Shown here piece by piece: positions 1-7,813 of a stretch of 64,000 bases of DNA; the first letter of the stretch is position 1, and each line of letters starts with the position of its first letter. Made by a program: the position numbers and the translations under genes. Origin of the DNA: Mesobacillus foraminis (GTDB lineage Bacteria; Bacillota; Bacilli; Bacillales; Cytobacillaceae); the NCBI RefSeq assembly GCF_004340465.1, contig NZ_SLVV01000001.1:124001-188000 (forward strand). The letters run 5' to 3'. The notes beneath the pieces were generated by a model. The model was not told the DNA's origin. It saw only the letters and a program-made list of their open reading frames with translations, and did not search any database.

Positions 1-163
1 AATTAGAAAAGCAAAAAATACTCCAGTCATCATGCTGTCGGCACAATGCAGCCCGGAAGACATAGAGCGGGGCATAAAACTGGGGGCAAATGAGTATCTT
101 CCCAAACCCTTCAGTCCTAAGTCCCTGGTTCTGAAAGTCAAAGAATATTGTTCTATATCATAG
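1..163 (+). CDS. Response regulator receiver domain, C-terminal end (partial)
   Basis: The frame starting at base 2 is open from the window edge to a TAG at 161-163. It reads TPVIMLSAQ, then a GANEYLPKPF stretch. This is the end of a CheY-like receiver domain: beta-4 with the conserved Ser, and the conserved Lys-Pro of beta-5/alpha-5. Nothing follows the receiver, so it is either a single-domain regulator or a protein whose output domain lies N-terminal, outside the window. The neighbouring GGDEF gene is convergent, so it is not in the same operon. Confidence 0.8.
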   Translation, partial: IRKAKNTPVIMLSAQCSPEDIERGIKLGANEYLPKPFSPKSLVLKVKEYCSIS

Positions 164-289
164 ATCAACCCTTTCCACCTAAGGACAGAATAATCAACTA
201 AAAAATAGTTTACGGGGATTCCCCTAACTTGTGCAACAAAACGCCTATCGTTTATGCAGGAAGTCCCTGTTCGGCCGTAAAGTAAGAAA

Positions 290-307
290 GCTGCCTTTGA
301 TGGCAGC
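290..307 (+). terminator. Possible terminator after the response regulator
   Basis: GCTGCC and GGCAGC pair around a 6-base loop, followed by a short T-rich run (311-315). It lies between two convergent genes. The stem is only 6 bp, so this is tentative. Confidence 0.4.
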
Positions 308-326
308 CTGATTTTTGTTCTAATCA

Positions 327-1262
327 TTAAAAGAACTGAAAATTATTTTTCCCCCGTTCTTTCGCTTTGTACATGGCGGTATCGGCATATTTCAACAGGG
401 TTCTTATCTGCTTGCTGTCATCAGGATAAATAGTGATGCCTATGCTCGCGGACAGCGTTAGTTTGTGTTTGAAGATTGTCCAGTTGGACATTGCATGCAG
501 TATTTCATTTGCTTTTTGTTCCATCTCAATCACATCAGCCATTTCTGGAAAAAGGAGAATAAATTCATCTCCTCCTAATCTCACTCCAATGTCTTTCTCG
601 GTGAGGCATTTGTTAATACGGTTCGCCACTTCTTTTAGAACAATATCACCCATCTCGTGGCCATATTTATCATTTACTCCCTTAAACCCGTCTAAATCAA
701 GAAACATGATCGTCCCTTTGCTTGAGTTGTCGGGAGTAAGCACCTCCTCAAAAAGGCTGTATAAGTAATGACGGTTGTATAATCCTGTTAGGGAGTCTAG
801 GTTTACTTGCTTTTCAAGTTCTAACACATAGGTAAAAAATTTTGATAAGCGGGACAATGTTTTAATATTATCCTGATGGAAATTTGATGTTCGGGAATCA
901 ACAGCGCACAGTGTGCCGAAGAACACGCCACTGCTGTAGAAAATAGGCACGCCCAAATAAGAACCAATGTTAGCTTCATATGTAATGGGTAAATCACAAG
1001 TAATTGGATTCTTTCTTGCATCTTCAATAAGAAGTGGTTCACGACCACTTAAAAAAAGATGTTGTCAGTAGGAGTTTTCAGCAGAATAAATGGCGCCTTC
1101 CTTAATTCTAACTCCTGTATCATTATCCAGTACCTTTTCAATGGAGTAAGCATCATTTATTTTTTTGGCTAAGTAAACGGTCTTGCCGGGAAGAGCGATA
1201 TTAACAATTTCCAGCAAATCTTGAGCTGCTTCCGCGAAATTTCTAAAAAAAACATTTCCCAT
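327..1262 (-). pseudogene. GAF-GGDEF diguanylate cyclase interrupted by one in-frame TGA
   Basis: The protein would be about 311 residues: an N-terminal GAF domain and a C-terminal GGDEF domain with an intact GGDEF motif (VRLGGDEF). The RxxD inhibitory site expected five residues before it is missing (TEKD instead). The start at 1262 is supported by an AGGTG ribosome site six bases upstream. The two halves are in the same frame, split only by TGA at 1065-1067, inside the GAF domain just before QHLF. GAF domains of this type often have Cys at that point, so TGC/TGT to TGA is a simple explanation. With the stop, the first half (about 65 codons) lacks catalytic function. The second half could only be made by internal initiation or readthrough. 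The reading frame is otherwise undecayed, which suggests a recent mutation or a sequencing error. Confidence 0.8.
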
Positions 1263-1652
1263 TATATTCACCTCGCTAATTTTCAAATCATAAGTATCCC
1301 CCTTCAACTTAAGTGCCTCTCTCATATTGAGCACACAATCCGATCCCAGGGAGAGTTCGTTTAATGAGTAAATATATCAAAATAGCGCACATTTAAGGAA
1401 AGAAGTCCTGTCCTTCCGTAACTACTTTCAATTGTATCATTTCTAATTCCGTAATCTAGTGCCTGGCACGCGAACAGCTATATTATTCTTATAAAAGAAT
1501 CTTTTGAGGGAATCGTCCTGCTATTGTTTTTTCCTATCTCCTAAAAATGCTTGTATTTATTTGTGTTAATGGCACTTTCCCTATTCTTGGTGGTTCAACT
1601 TCTTCCATTCCACCCATTTTCCTAAAATAGTGCATACAGGCCCTTTACATAA
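1263..1652. other. Intergenic region, no gene seen
   Basis: Upstream of the GGDEF gene and downstream of glnA. The only structure seen is the small palindrome GTGCCTGGCAC at 1460-1470, a type of short inverted repeat frequent in Bacillaceae intergenic DNA. No convincing promoter or ORF. Confidence 0.5.
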
Positions 1653-1683
1653 TAAAAAACCTGCATAGTAGTTACTATACAGG
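1653..1683 (-). terminator. Terminator of glnA
   Basis: An 11-bp stem (CCTGTATAGTA on the minus strand, with one G-T pair) and a 2-base gap are followed by TTTTTTATT on the minus strand, downstream of the glnA stop. Confidence 0.85.
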
Positions 1684-1735
1684 CCTTGATTCGTTCTAAT
1701 TGTTAGTATCAGCCCTTTACCAGGCAGATTTTCTA

Positions 1736-3097
1736 TTAAAATTTAGACTGGTAGTTTTCTATTTCCCAAGAGTGAACAGCCGTTCTATAACTATCCCATT
1801 CTGCTTTCTTCATGGAAACATATTCATTATAAACATGGTCACCCAATGCCTTGTAAGCAAATTCACTCAATTCTAATTCCCTGATTGCCTCTTTTAAGCT
1901 GCCTGGCAGGTTTTCAATTCCAAGTTCAGCTCTTCTTTCATCAGTCATATGGAAGATATCTTCATTAATTGGAGCTGGTGCTTCAAGTCCTTTTTCAATT
2001 CCGTCCAAGCCGGCTTCAGCAATTACGGCAAATGTTAAGTAAGGGTTGGATGATGGATCCGGACAACGTAATTCTACACGTGTTGCAAGACCTTTTTTAG
2101 CCGGTATGCGAATAAGGGCCGAACGGTTTGAAGCAGACCACGCAAGATAGCATGGCGCCTCGTAGCCAGGAACTAAACGTTTGTAGGAGTTTACCAGCGG
2201 GTTTGTTACAGCCGCAAAACTCTGCACGTTTTTCAGTACACCTGCAATAAATTGATACGCCTTTTCAGATAACTGCAGCTCGTCTGAAGGATCAAAGAAT
2301 GCATTTTCACTTCCTTCAAAAAAGGACATATTCACGTGCATGCCCGAACCATTGATTCCAAATACAGGCTTTGGCATAAATGTAGCATGCAATCCAAATT
2401 TTTGCGCAACAGTCTTCACGACCCATTTATATGTGGTGGACAGGTCCGCTGCTGTCAGTGCATCTGCATACTTAAAGTTAATTTCATGCTGTCCTTCCGC
2501 TACTTCATGATGTGATGCTTCAATCGTAAAGCCCATTGCTTTTAAGGCACGGTAGATTTCGAGGCGGACGCGTTCCCCAAGATCATGTGGGGATGGCTCA
2601 AAATAACCTGCCCGGTCACTGATTTCCTGAGTAGCATATCCTTTCTCATCCGTTTTAAACAGGAAGAACTCCAGCTCAGGTCCTACTGATATCGTAAAAC
2701 CTTTATCCGCTGCACGGTCCATTGTTTTCTTTAGTACATTCCGTGTATCTCCTTCAAAAAGAGTTCCGTCAGGATTTTTTACTGAGCAAAGGAATCTTGC
2801 CTCCGCATACCCTTCTTCTTGTGTCCAAGGTAAAACTGCAAATGTGGAGAGATCCGGCTGGAGATAGAGGTCGGACTTGTTAATAGGCGAAAACCCTTTA
2901 ATGGAAGAACCATCAAACATCATTTTCCCTTCGACTACATCCTCTAATTGTTCAGTCGTAACTGTAACATGCTTTAAAATTCCTTCAAGATCTACAAATT
3001 GCAAATGTAATAGCTCAACACTTTTTGCTTTGATGGTCTCCTTGATTTGTTCCAGAGTAATGGTTTCAGTGCCATTTAAAATAAGAGTTTCGGTCAT
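1736..3097 (-). CDS. glnA: Type I glutamine synthetase (GlnA-like paralogue)
   Basis: ATP-dependent synthesis of glutamine from glutamate and ammonia. The 453 residues cover a complete GSI: the beta-grasp domain, FDGSSIKGF, GPELEFFLF, the HEVAEGQHE metal-site segment, NGSGMHVN, NSYKRLVPGYEAP and the RIPAKKG loop. It is about nine residues longer at the N-terminus than B. subtilis GlnA. Aligned by eye, Pro71 takes the place of B. subtilis Arg62, the residue linked to glutamine feedback inhibition. The Glu of the Glu304 loop (GYEAP) is kept. The gene stands alone with its own promoter and GlnR/TnrA box. No glnR is next to it, so it is probably a second GS rather than the main glnRA copy. Confidence 0.9.
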   Translation of the reverse strand: MTETLILNGTETITLEQIKETIKAKSVELLHLQFVDLEGILKHVTVTTEQLEDVVEGKMMFDGSSIKGFSPINKSDLYLQPDLSTFAVLPWTQEEGYAEARFLCSVKNPDGTLFEGDTRNVLKKTMDRAADKGFTISVGPELEFFLFKTDEKGYATQEISDRAGYFEPSPHDLGERVRLEIYRALKAMGFTIEASHHEVAEGQHEINFKYADALTAADLSTTYKWVVKTVAQKFGLHATFMPKPVFGINGSGMHVNMSFFEGSENAFFDPSDELQLSEKAYQFIAGVLKNVQSFAAVTNPLVNSYKRLVPGYEAPCYLAWSASNRSALIRIPAKKGLATRVELRCPDPSSNPYLTFAVIAEAGLDGIEKGLEAPAPINEDIFHMTDERRAELGIENLPGSLKEAIRELELSEFAYKALGDHVYNEYVSMKKAEWDSYRTAVHSWEIENYQSKF

Positions 3098-3119
3098 GTT
3101 ATATTACCCCTCACGTGTA

Positions 3120-3136
3120 TGTAAGTTTTTATTACA
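3120..3136 (-). promoter_or_regulatory. GlnR/TnrA operator upstream of glnA
   Basis: The 17-base palindrome TGTAAGTTTTTATTACA matches the Bacillus nitrogen-regulator consensus TGTNAN7TNACA exactly. It lies downstream of the -10 box and 22 bases before the start codon, a place suited to repression of initiation or elongation. Confidence 0.85.
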
Positions 3137-3148
3137 TTAGATAATTTG

Positions 3149-3177
3149 ATTATAGTCCGCTCGACATAGTTTGACAA
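3149..3177 (-). promoter_or_regulatory. Sigma-A promoter of glnA
   Basis: On the minus strand TTGTCA, a 17-base spacer and a perfect TATAAT. The expected transcription start lies just upstream of the GlnR/TnrA box. Confidence 0.85.
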
Positions 3178-3491
3178 CTATTTTTTTGAATATTTATTCT
3201 AGTTAAATTATTTGTATGCGCTTTCTTTTATCTCGATCTACTCTGACTAATTCAAAGTGATGGTTTATTACACAACACTGCTAATCCAGGTCAAAAAAAT
3301 AGATTGATATTTTTAGGGTTGTTCTCTCTCTTAAGAATAAAAAGTAACTGATATCTCACATTAACTGGAAATATTAACTAAATTATAAAATCCAATTATA
3401 TGGAGCTACCCCCTACTAATCCTATTAAAAAGATTCATTTACCAAAGGATTCTAAGAAAGAAATGTTCGTTTGGAAGATAGAAGAAATCTG
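3178..3491. other. Intergenic region before the repeat array
   Basis: A+T-rich DNA between the glnA promoter and the tandem repeats. No ORF, promoter or hairpin was convincing. Confidence 0.4.
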
Positions 3492-3909
3492 ATGAAGAAC
3501 AAAACGATACTAGAGCGAGAGAGAAAAGGTCTTCATGAACCCAATGAAGACCAAAACTACACTAAAGTAAGAGGAAAAAGGTCTTCATTAGCCCGATGAA
3601 GACCAAAACGAAACTAGAGCAAGAGAGAAAAGGTCTTCATTAGCCCCGATGAAGACCAAAACTACACTAGAGAAAGTGAGAAAAGGTCTTCATGAACCCG
3701 ATGAAGACCAAAACTACACTAAAGCAAGAGGAAAAAGGTCTTCATGAACCCGATGAAGACCAAAACGAAACTAGAGCAAGAGGAAAAAGGTCTTCATTAG
3801 CTCGATGAAGACCAAAACGAAACTAGAGCAAGAGAGAAAAGGTCTTCATTAGCCCGATGAAGACCAAAACAAAACTAGAGTAAGAGAGAAAAGGTCTTCA
3901 TGAACCCGA
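3492..3909. repeat. Eight tandem copies of a 52-bp unit containing a hairpin
   Basis: The unit is 52 bp: ATGAAGACC, then an A/G-rich spacer (AAAAC..ACTA.AG.AAGAG..AAAA), then GGTCTTCAT and a 7-base linker leading into the next unit. GGTCTTCAT and ATGAAGACC pair as a 9-bp stem, with the linker TAGCCCG or GAACCCG as the loop. The copies differ only at fixed positions (TAC or GAA in the spacer, TAG or GAA in the loop). The first copy is the most diverged (ATGAAGAAC). 52 is not a multiple of 3 and no frame stays open, so it is not a coding repeat. The last hairpin is cut: ATGAAGACC is replaced by the start of the integrase remnant. Confidence 0.95.
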
Positions 3910-3911
3910 TA

Positions 3912-4500
3912 GAGGAGTATTTAAGGATAGCGACTAAGGTGCGTCTTTATCCTGCTTTTCAAATAGAGTTATTACAGGAATGCGACGGGGAGAGATTTTA
4001 GGGTCACGCTGGAAGGATGTAGATCTTGATAAGGGAGTTTTACTTATCAGGCAAACGCTCAGCAAAGACGGAAAAAGTTTTCTAAGTGGTGCTAAAACCG
4101 AGTCGAGTGTACGTAGCACAAAGCTTTCTAATGAAACGATTCTGGTCCTTAAAAAACAAAAAACCCAAGTTATAAAAGAGAAGTTGAGTTATGGTCCTGA
4201 ATATGTAGATCATGATCTTGTAATATGTACCTCAAAAGGAACACCTGTTAATCCTGAGAACCTGAAGCGTACTTTTCAAAGGTTAACCAAAGAAGCGGGC
4301 GTTCAACCGACCAGGTTCCATGATTTACGTCATACACACACCACTATGCTCTAGCAAGTGGCATACAAGCGAAAGTGATCTCTGAACACCCAAGACATAG
4401 TAATATCAAAACAACGTTAGATATTTACTCGCACGTTCTCCCTAATATGCAAGAAGAGGCTGCTCATCAAATTGACGCTCTTTTAACAAAATCAAACTAA
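3912..4500 (+). pseudogene. Tyrosine recombinase (phage/ICE integrase) remnant
   Basis: The C-terminal catalytic domain of a tyrosine integrase can be read in three frames. Segment one is EYLRIATKVRLYPAF (3915 onward). Segment two, from about 3968, is GMRRGEILGSRWKDVDL through DLRHTHTTML, with catalytic Arg in MRRGE and HxLR as HDLRH. Segment three, from about 4351, is LASGIQAKVISEHPRHSN to YSHVLPNMQEEAA and the stop. The catalytic Tyr is kept (IYSHVLP), but the usual RLGHSN is altered to HPRHSN. Two frameshifts and a missing N-terminal half, where the 52-bp repeat array begins, make it non-functional. It ends about 120 bp from the 3' end of a tRNA-Val gene, a typical integration site. Confidence 0.9.
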
Positions 4501-4508
4501 AAGAGGCT

Positions 4509-4529
4509 ATGGCACCAAAATGGCACCAA
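4509..4529 (+). repeat. Short direct repeat ATGGCACCAA x2 after the integrase
   Basis: Two copies of ATGGCACCAA with an 11-base period lie just after the integrase stop, between the integrase and the tRNA. It could be part of the old attachment or arm-type region. Function is inferred from position only. Confidence 0.45.
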
Positions 4530-4570
4530 CAATGTTTTTAGGGACAATTTGGTTGCCTTGTCAAAAAATA

Positions 4571-4616
4571 AAAAAAGCCCGAAAACCTTATCATGTAAGG
4601 TTTCCAAGGCTTTTTT
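4571..4616. terminator. Bidirectional terminator between integrase remnant and tRNA-Val
   Basis: AAAAAAGCC and AAACCTTA pair with TAAGGTTT and GGCTTTTTT around a 5-base loop. It has U-tracts on both strands and can end the tRNA transcript (minus) and anything reading from the left. Confidence 0.85.
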
Positions 4617-4622
4617 AAATGA

Positions 4623-4695
4623 TGATTCCGACTGGGCTCGAACCAGCGACCTCTACCCTGTCAAGGTAGCGCTCTCCCAGCTGAGCTACGGAATC
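4623..4695 (-). tRNA. tRNA-Val (anticodon GAC)
   Basis: 73 nt on the minus strand. The acceptor stem GATTCCG/CGGAATC, D arm TAGCTCAGCTGGGAGAGC, anticodon stem CTACC/GGTAG with loop TTGACAG (anticodon GAC) and T arm GGTTCGAGCCC all fold. CCA is not encoded. Its 3' end faces the integrase remnant, so the 3' end probably served as the attachment site of a lost mobile element. Confidence 0.95.
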
Positions 4696-4853
4696 GTTAT
4701 AACTGGGATGTCCTTTCTGTTGAGGACATATATAAATATATAATGTTTTGTTTTAAATGTCAACACTTTATCAAATCTTTTTTTAATATCCTTTCATTTA
4801 CCTAGTTTCTAAAAATTACTACATCAAAAAGCCGAACATTCGTTCCAATTTTA

Positions 4854-4883
4854 TTGAATAAAGAACACACGTTTGGATATAAT
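4854..4883 (+). promoter_or_regulatory. Sigma-A promoter of the small WYL-like gene
   Basis: TTGAAT, an 18-base spacer and a perfect TATAAT, about 38 bases upstream of the start codon at 4921. Confidence 0.65.
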
Positions 4884-4920
4884 ATAAATAATAAGCGAAC
4901 ATAACAAAGGAGTGAAACCC

Positions 4921-5142
4921 ATGCATGGAGTGTTAATGAGAGCCATGGAGAAGAAAGAGCCTGTCCTGCTGATCTATCTTGACGCCAAAAATCAAATCAC
5001 CCAGCGAAAAGTCCATCCATTTGAATTGCATGGCCGAAAGCTAAAGGCTTACTGCACTCTTCGCAGACAAACTCGCCTCTTTAATCTGGATAATATTCTG
5101 TCCGTATTCCCGGATAAGCTTTCGATGCGCAAATCAGGGTAA
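4921..5142 (+). CDS. Small WYL-like domain protein
   Basis: 73 residues resembling one small-barrel/WYL-type unit: LLIYLDAKNQITQRKVHPFEL, then LKAYCTLRRQTRLFNLDNI. In WYL regulators this fold binds ligands or nucleic acid downstream of a helix-turn-helix, but no DNA-binding domain is present here. The ATG at 4921 was chosen because AAAGGAG lies 8 bases upstream. The in-frame GTG at 4912 touches that ribosome site. It has its own promoter and is monocistronic. Function unknown. Confidence 0.7.
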   Translation: MHGVLMRAMEKKEPVLLIYLDAKNQITQRKVHPFELHGRKLKAYCTLRRQTRLFNLDNILSVFPDKLSMRKSG

Positions 5143-5147
5143 AAAAA

Positions 5148-5175
5148 GAAGCCCTTTTCAGGACTTCCCTTTTAT
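5148..5175. terminator. Terminator between convergent genes
   Basis: GAAGCCC and GGACTTC pair (one mismatch) around TTTTCA, with A and T tracts outside. It separates the WYL-like gene from the convergent TRAP permease gene. Confidence 0.45.
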
Positions 5176-5178
5176 ACC

Positions 5179-7137
5179 CTAGTTTGCAGGCTGGGCTTTG
5201 GATGTTCCTTTTCCTCTTCCTGCAAGCTGGAGAACGATTAACAATATGAAAATAACTAAGCCAACAATATCAGTTACACCTTCTGGATAGATTAGCAGCA
5301 GACCACCAACTATTCCGAGGATTCTTTCATACCAGGCCAGCTTCCTTAACCAGTAGCCAATAATGCCTGCCCCAATTGCCATCATGCCGGAAATAGCTGT
5401 AAAGATGACCCAGATCAGATAGTACCAAGTTGTATCAATCATCAGCAATTCAGGTGAAAGTACAAACATGTAAGGGATGATAAAGGCTGCGATTGCAAGC
5501 TTAGCTGCATTTACCCCTGTTCCTATTGGTTCTCCGCCAGATACACCCGCCGCTGCGAATGCTGCCAGGGCCACTGGAGGTGTGATGTCCGCAATAATTC
5601 CGAAATAGAACACGAACAAATGCGCAGGCAGATCAGGAACTCCCAGCAGGATGATAGCAGGAGCAGCAATCGTTGATGTAATAACATAGTTTGCTGTTGT
5701 CGGTGAGCCCATTCCCAGAATTAATGCTGCGACCATTGTTAGCATCAATGTAGGAATGAGATAGCCTCCGGAAAGATCCAAAAGACCATTTGCCAGTTTC
5801 AGGCCAAGACCGGTTTTCGTTACAACACCGACAATGATACCGGCTGCTGCCGTTGCGGCTGCAACACCCAGTGCTGTCCGGGCACCATCTACCAGCGCGT
5901 CCACCATATCCCTGAACCCAATTCTAGTTTCTTTCTTAAGAGCACTTACAACTACAGTTGCCAGGATGGACCATAACGCCGCACGCATAACACTCATCCC
6001 GGTGGTCATGAGAATAATAACAATCAGGATAGGTAAAAGGAGATAGATTTTGCTTAGGACTTCTCTTCTATCCGGCATCTCTTCGTCTTTTAACCCTCGC
6101 AAACCAACCCTTTTCGCTTCAAAATGGGTCATGATCCAAATCCCTGCAAAATAAAGCAAGGCAGGAATGGCGGCCGCTTTGGCAATATCCCAATAAGTGA
6201 TACCGCCTCCAATGAATTCGACCATCAGGAAAGCTGCAGCCCCCATAATCGGCGGCATTAGCTGTCCGCCGGTAGAAGCGGCTGCTTCGACTGCTCCGGC
6301 AAACTCTTTGCGGTATCCAAGCTTCTTCATCATTGGGATCGTGAACGACCCGGATGTTACAACGTTGGCAACCGAGCTACCGCTGATTGTTCCTTGGAGC
6401 GCACTGGAAAAAATCGCAACTTTCGCCGGACCGCCTGTACGCTTCCCGGCAATCGAAACAGCGAGGTCATTGAAGTATTGCCCTACCCCCGTCTTGACAA
6501 GGAAAGCTCCAAAAAGCAGGAACAAGAAGATAAAGGTGGAGGAAACACCCAGCGGCGTTCCTAGAATCCCCTCTGTTGTAAAGAACATTGTCTGAACAAG
6601 TGTCTCTAAATCAAGTCCTCTATGCGCGAGGAAACCTGGCATATATGGGCCATATAGAGCATAAATCATAAAAATCGTTGCAATGATCGTAATTGGCAAT
6701 CCTACTGTCCTTCTCGTTGCCTCAAGAACGAGCAGGATTGCTGCAAGGCCGATATAAAAATCTATGCTTGTTAAGCGGCCGACCCTGTTTACAAGCTCGT
6801 CAACCAGCAACGGCCAGTAAGCTCCCACAGCTACTGCAATTAAAGCAAGCAGAATATCATACCATGCCACTTTATTGCGACGTAAATTCTTTTTCCTTGC
6901 AGGGAACAACAGAAAGATCAGAGCAAGCGCAAACCCAAGGTGGATTGAACGCTGAAGCTGTGCTGTGAGCACTCCAAATATTGCCGTATAAAGCTGGAAC
7001 AAGGAGAAGGCAAGAAGTCCAAAGAAAACAATCCAGCCCATTATCCCTTTCAGTTTTCTCGTTGCGGCCTCGGGATCAAATTTTTCCAGCAATTCCTGCT
7101 GCTGTTCCTGAGATAATACACCATCATTTTGCGTCAA
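5179..7137 (-). CDS. TRAP-TAXI transporter fused permease (DctQM)
   Basis: 652-residue membrane protein. It is the fused small and large permease of a TRAP transporter that uses an ion gradient to import a substrate delivered by a TAXI-type binding protein. The first about 150 residues hold four hydrophobic segments (DctQ part). The rest is the multi-spanning DctM part, with Gly/Ser/Thr-rich loops such as GTISGSSVANVVTSGSFTIP, AAAAGIIVGVVTKTGLGLK and GMGSPTTANYV. It overlaps the upstream DUF1850 gene by 14 bases, so the two are translationally linked. The C-terminal tail is charged (GRGKGTSKAQPAN). The substrate cannot be told from sequence; organic acids are typical. Confidence 0.93.
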   Translation of the reverse strand: MTQNDGVLSQEQQQELLEKFDPEAATRKLKGIMGWIVFFGLLAFSLFQLYTAIFGVLTAQLQRSIHLGFALALIFLLFPARKKNLRRNKVAWYDILLALIAVAVGAYWPLLVDELVNRVGRLTSIDFYIGLAAILLVLEATRRTVGLPITIIATIFMIYALYGPYMPGFLAHRGLDLETLVQTMFFTTEGILGTPLGVSSTFIFLFLLFGAFLVKTGVGQYFNDLAVSIAGKRTGGPAKVAIFSSALQGTISGSSVANVVTSGSFTIPMMKKLGYRKEFAGAVEAAASTGGQLMPPIMGAAAFLMVEFIGGGITYWDIAKAAAIPALLYFAGIWIMTHFEAKRVGLRGLKDEEMPDRREVLSKIYLLLPILIVIILMTTGMSVMRAALWSILATVVVSALKKETRIGFRDMVDALVDGARTALGVAAATAAAGIIVGVVTKTGLGLKLANGLLDLSGGYLIPTLMLTMVAALILGMGSPTTANYVITSTIAAPAIILLGVPDLPAHLFVFYFGIIADITPPVALAAFAAAGVSGGEPIGTGVNAAKLAIAAFIIPYMFVLSPELLMIDTTWYYLIWVIFTAISGMMAIGAGIIGYWLRKLAWYERILGIVGGLLLIYPEGVTDIVGLVIFILLIVLQLAGRGKGTSKAQPAN

Positions 7138-7651
7138 GAATGTTCACTCCTCTCAATTCCTGAATCATATTTATTTTCCTCACTTGGACTCTGACCCGGG
7201 TACCTGGCTCAATCGCATGTGCAAGCGGGAATGAAGTATTTTTATAAATGAGGGTGTGATTTGCCCTTACCTTCCCCACTCTCAGATCAAAGTATGGGAA
7301 ATCCCGCCTCATATTTTTAATATAATATTTTCCGTTTTCATTCACAAAAGATTCCCCCTCGGCAGCCTCGGAGGGCATGCCTATGGCAAAATCCTCATAC
7401 TCCAATTCGTATTGCCTAATCCCCTGCTGCTTCGTTACCTCATAGCTCTCAATAACATCCGACAGATGGATGGAATGCAGATATTTAATCTTAAATCTGT
7501 CCCCCGGTGCCACCGGAAGATAACAGAGTACTTCATTTTGTTCCGTTTGAAGGAAAACAAGACTTTGCTTGTAGGGAATAAACATAGAAATGATTGCAAT
7601 AAAAACGATGAGGAGTAAAGAAATGCAGACTTTCTTTCTTTTATTTGCCAA
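7124..7651 (-). CDS. DUF1850 protein of TRAP-TAXI operon
   Basis: 175 residues. One N-terminal membrane anchor (about residues 9-26) precedes a beta-rich outer domain with LPVAPGDRFKIKYLHSIHLSDVIESY and DFAIGMPSEAAEG, typical of DUF1850. These proteins almost always accompany TAXI-type TRAP genes, but their role is not known. It starts at TTG with AAGG a few bases upstream. It sits between the binding protein and the permease and overlaps the permease start. Confidence 0.85.
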   Translation of the reverse strand: MANKRKKVCISLLLIVFIAIISMFIPYKQSLVFLQTEQNEVLCYLPVAPGDRFKIKYLHSIHLSDVIESYEVTKQQGIRQYELEYEDFAIGMPSEAAEGESFVNENGKYYIKNMRRDFPYFDLRVGKVRANHTLIYKNTSFPLAHAIEPGTRVRVQVRKINMIQELRGVNILDAK

Positions 7652-7761
7652 AATGCCTTAAGCCTCGCTCTTTCCGACTTCCATGAGAAGAAGGCTTTTT
7701 ACATAATAAAAATGGAATAGTATTCTTTTCCTTCACCAAAAGTCTTGTCTTAAGATGAATT

Positions 7762-7800
7762 GACCGGGCACAGTCTCTCAAAAGAGGACTATGTCCGGTC
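7762..7800 (-). promoter_or_regulatory. Intercistronic hairpin between TAXI and DUF1850 genes
   Basis: GACCGG pairs with CCGGTC and AGTC with GACT inside. There is no U-tract after it on the minus strand, so it looks like an mRNA-stabilising or partial-attenuation hairpin rather than a full terminator. Such structures often let the binding protein be made in excess over the permease. Confidence 0.6.
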
Positions 7801-7813
7801 AGGGAAAAACTTT

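Noticed and set aside
3492-3909. CRISPR array
   Set aside because: The units are joined head to tail with near-identical spacers of fixed length, so there are no unique spacers, and no cas genes are near.
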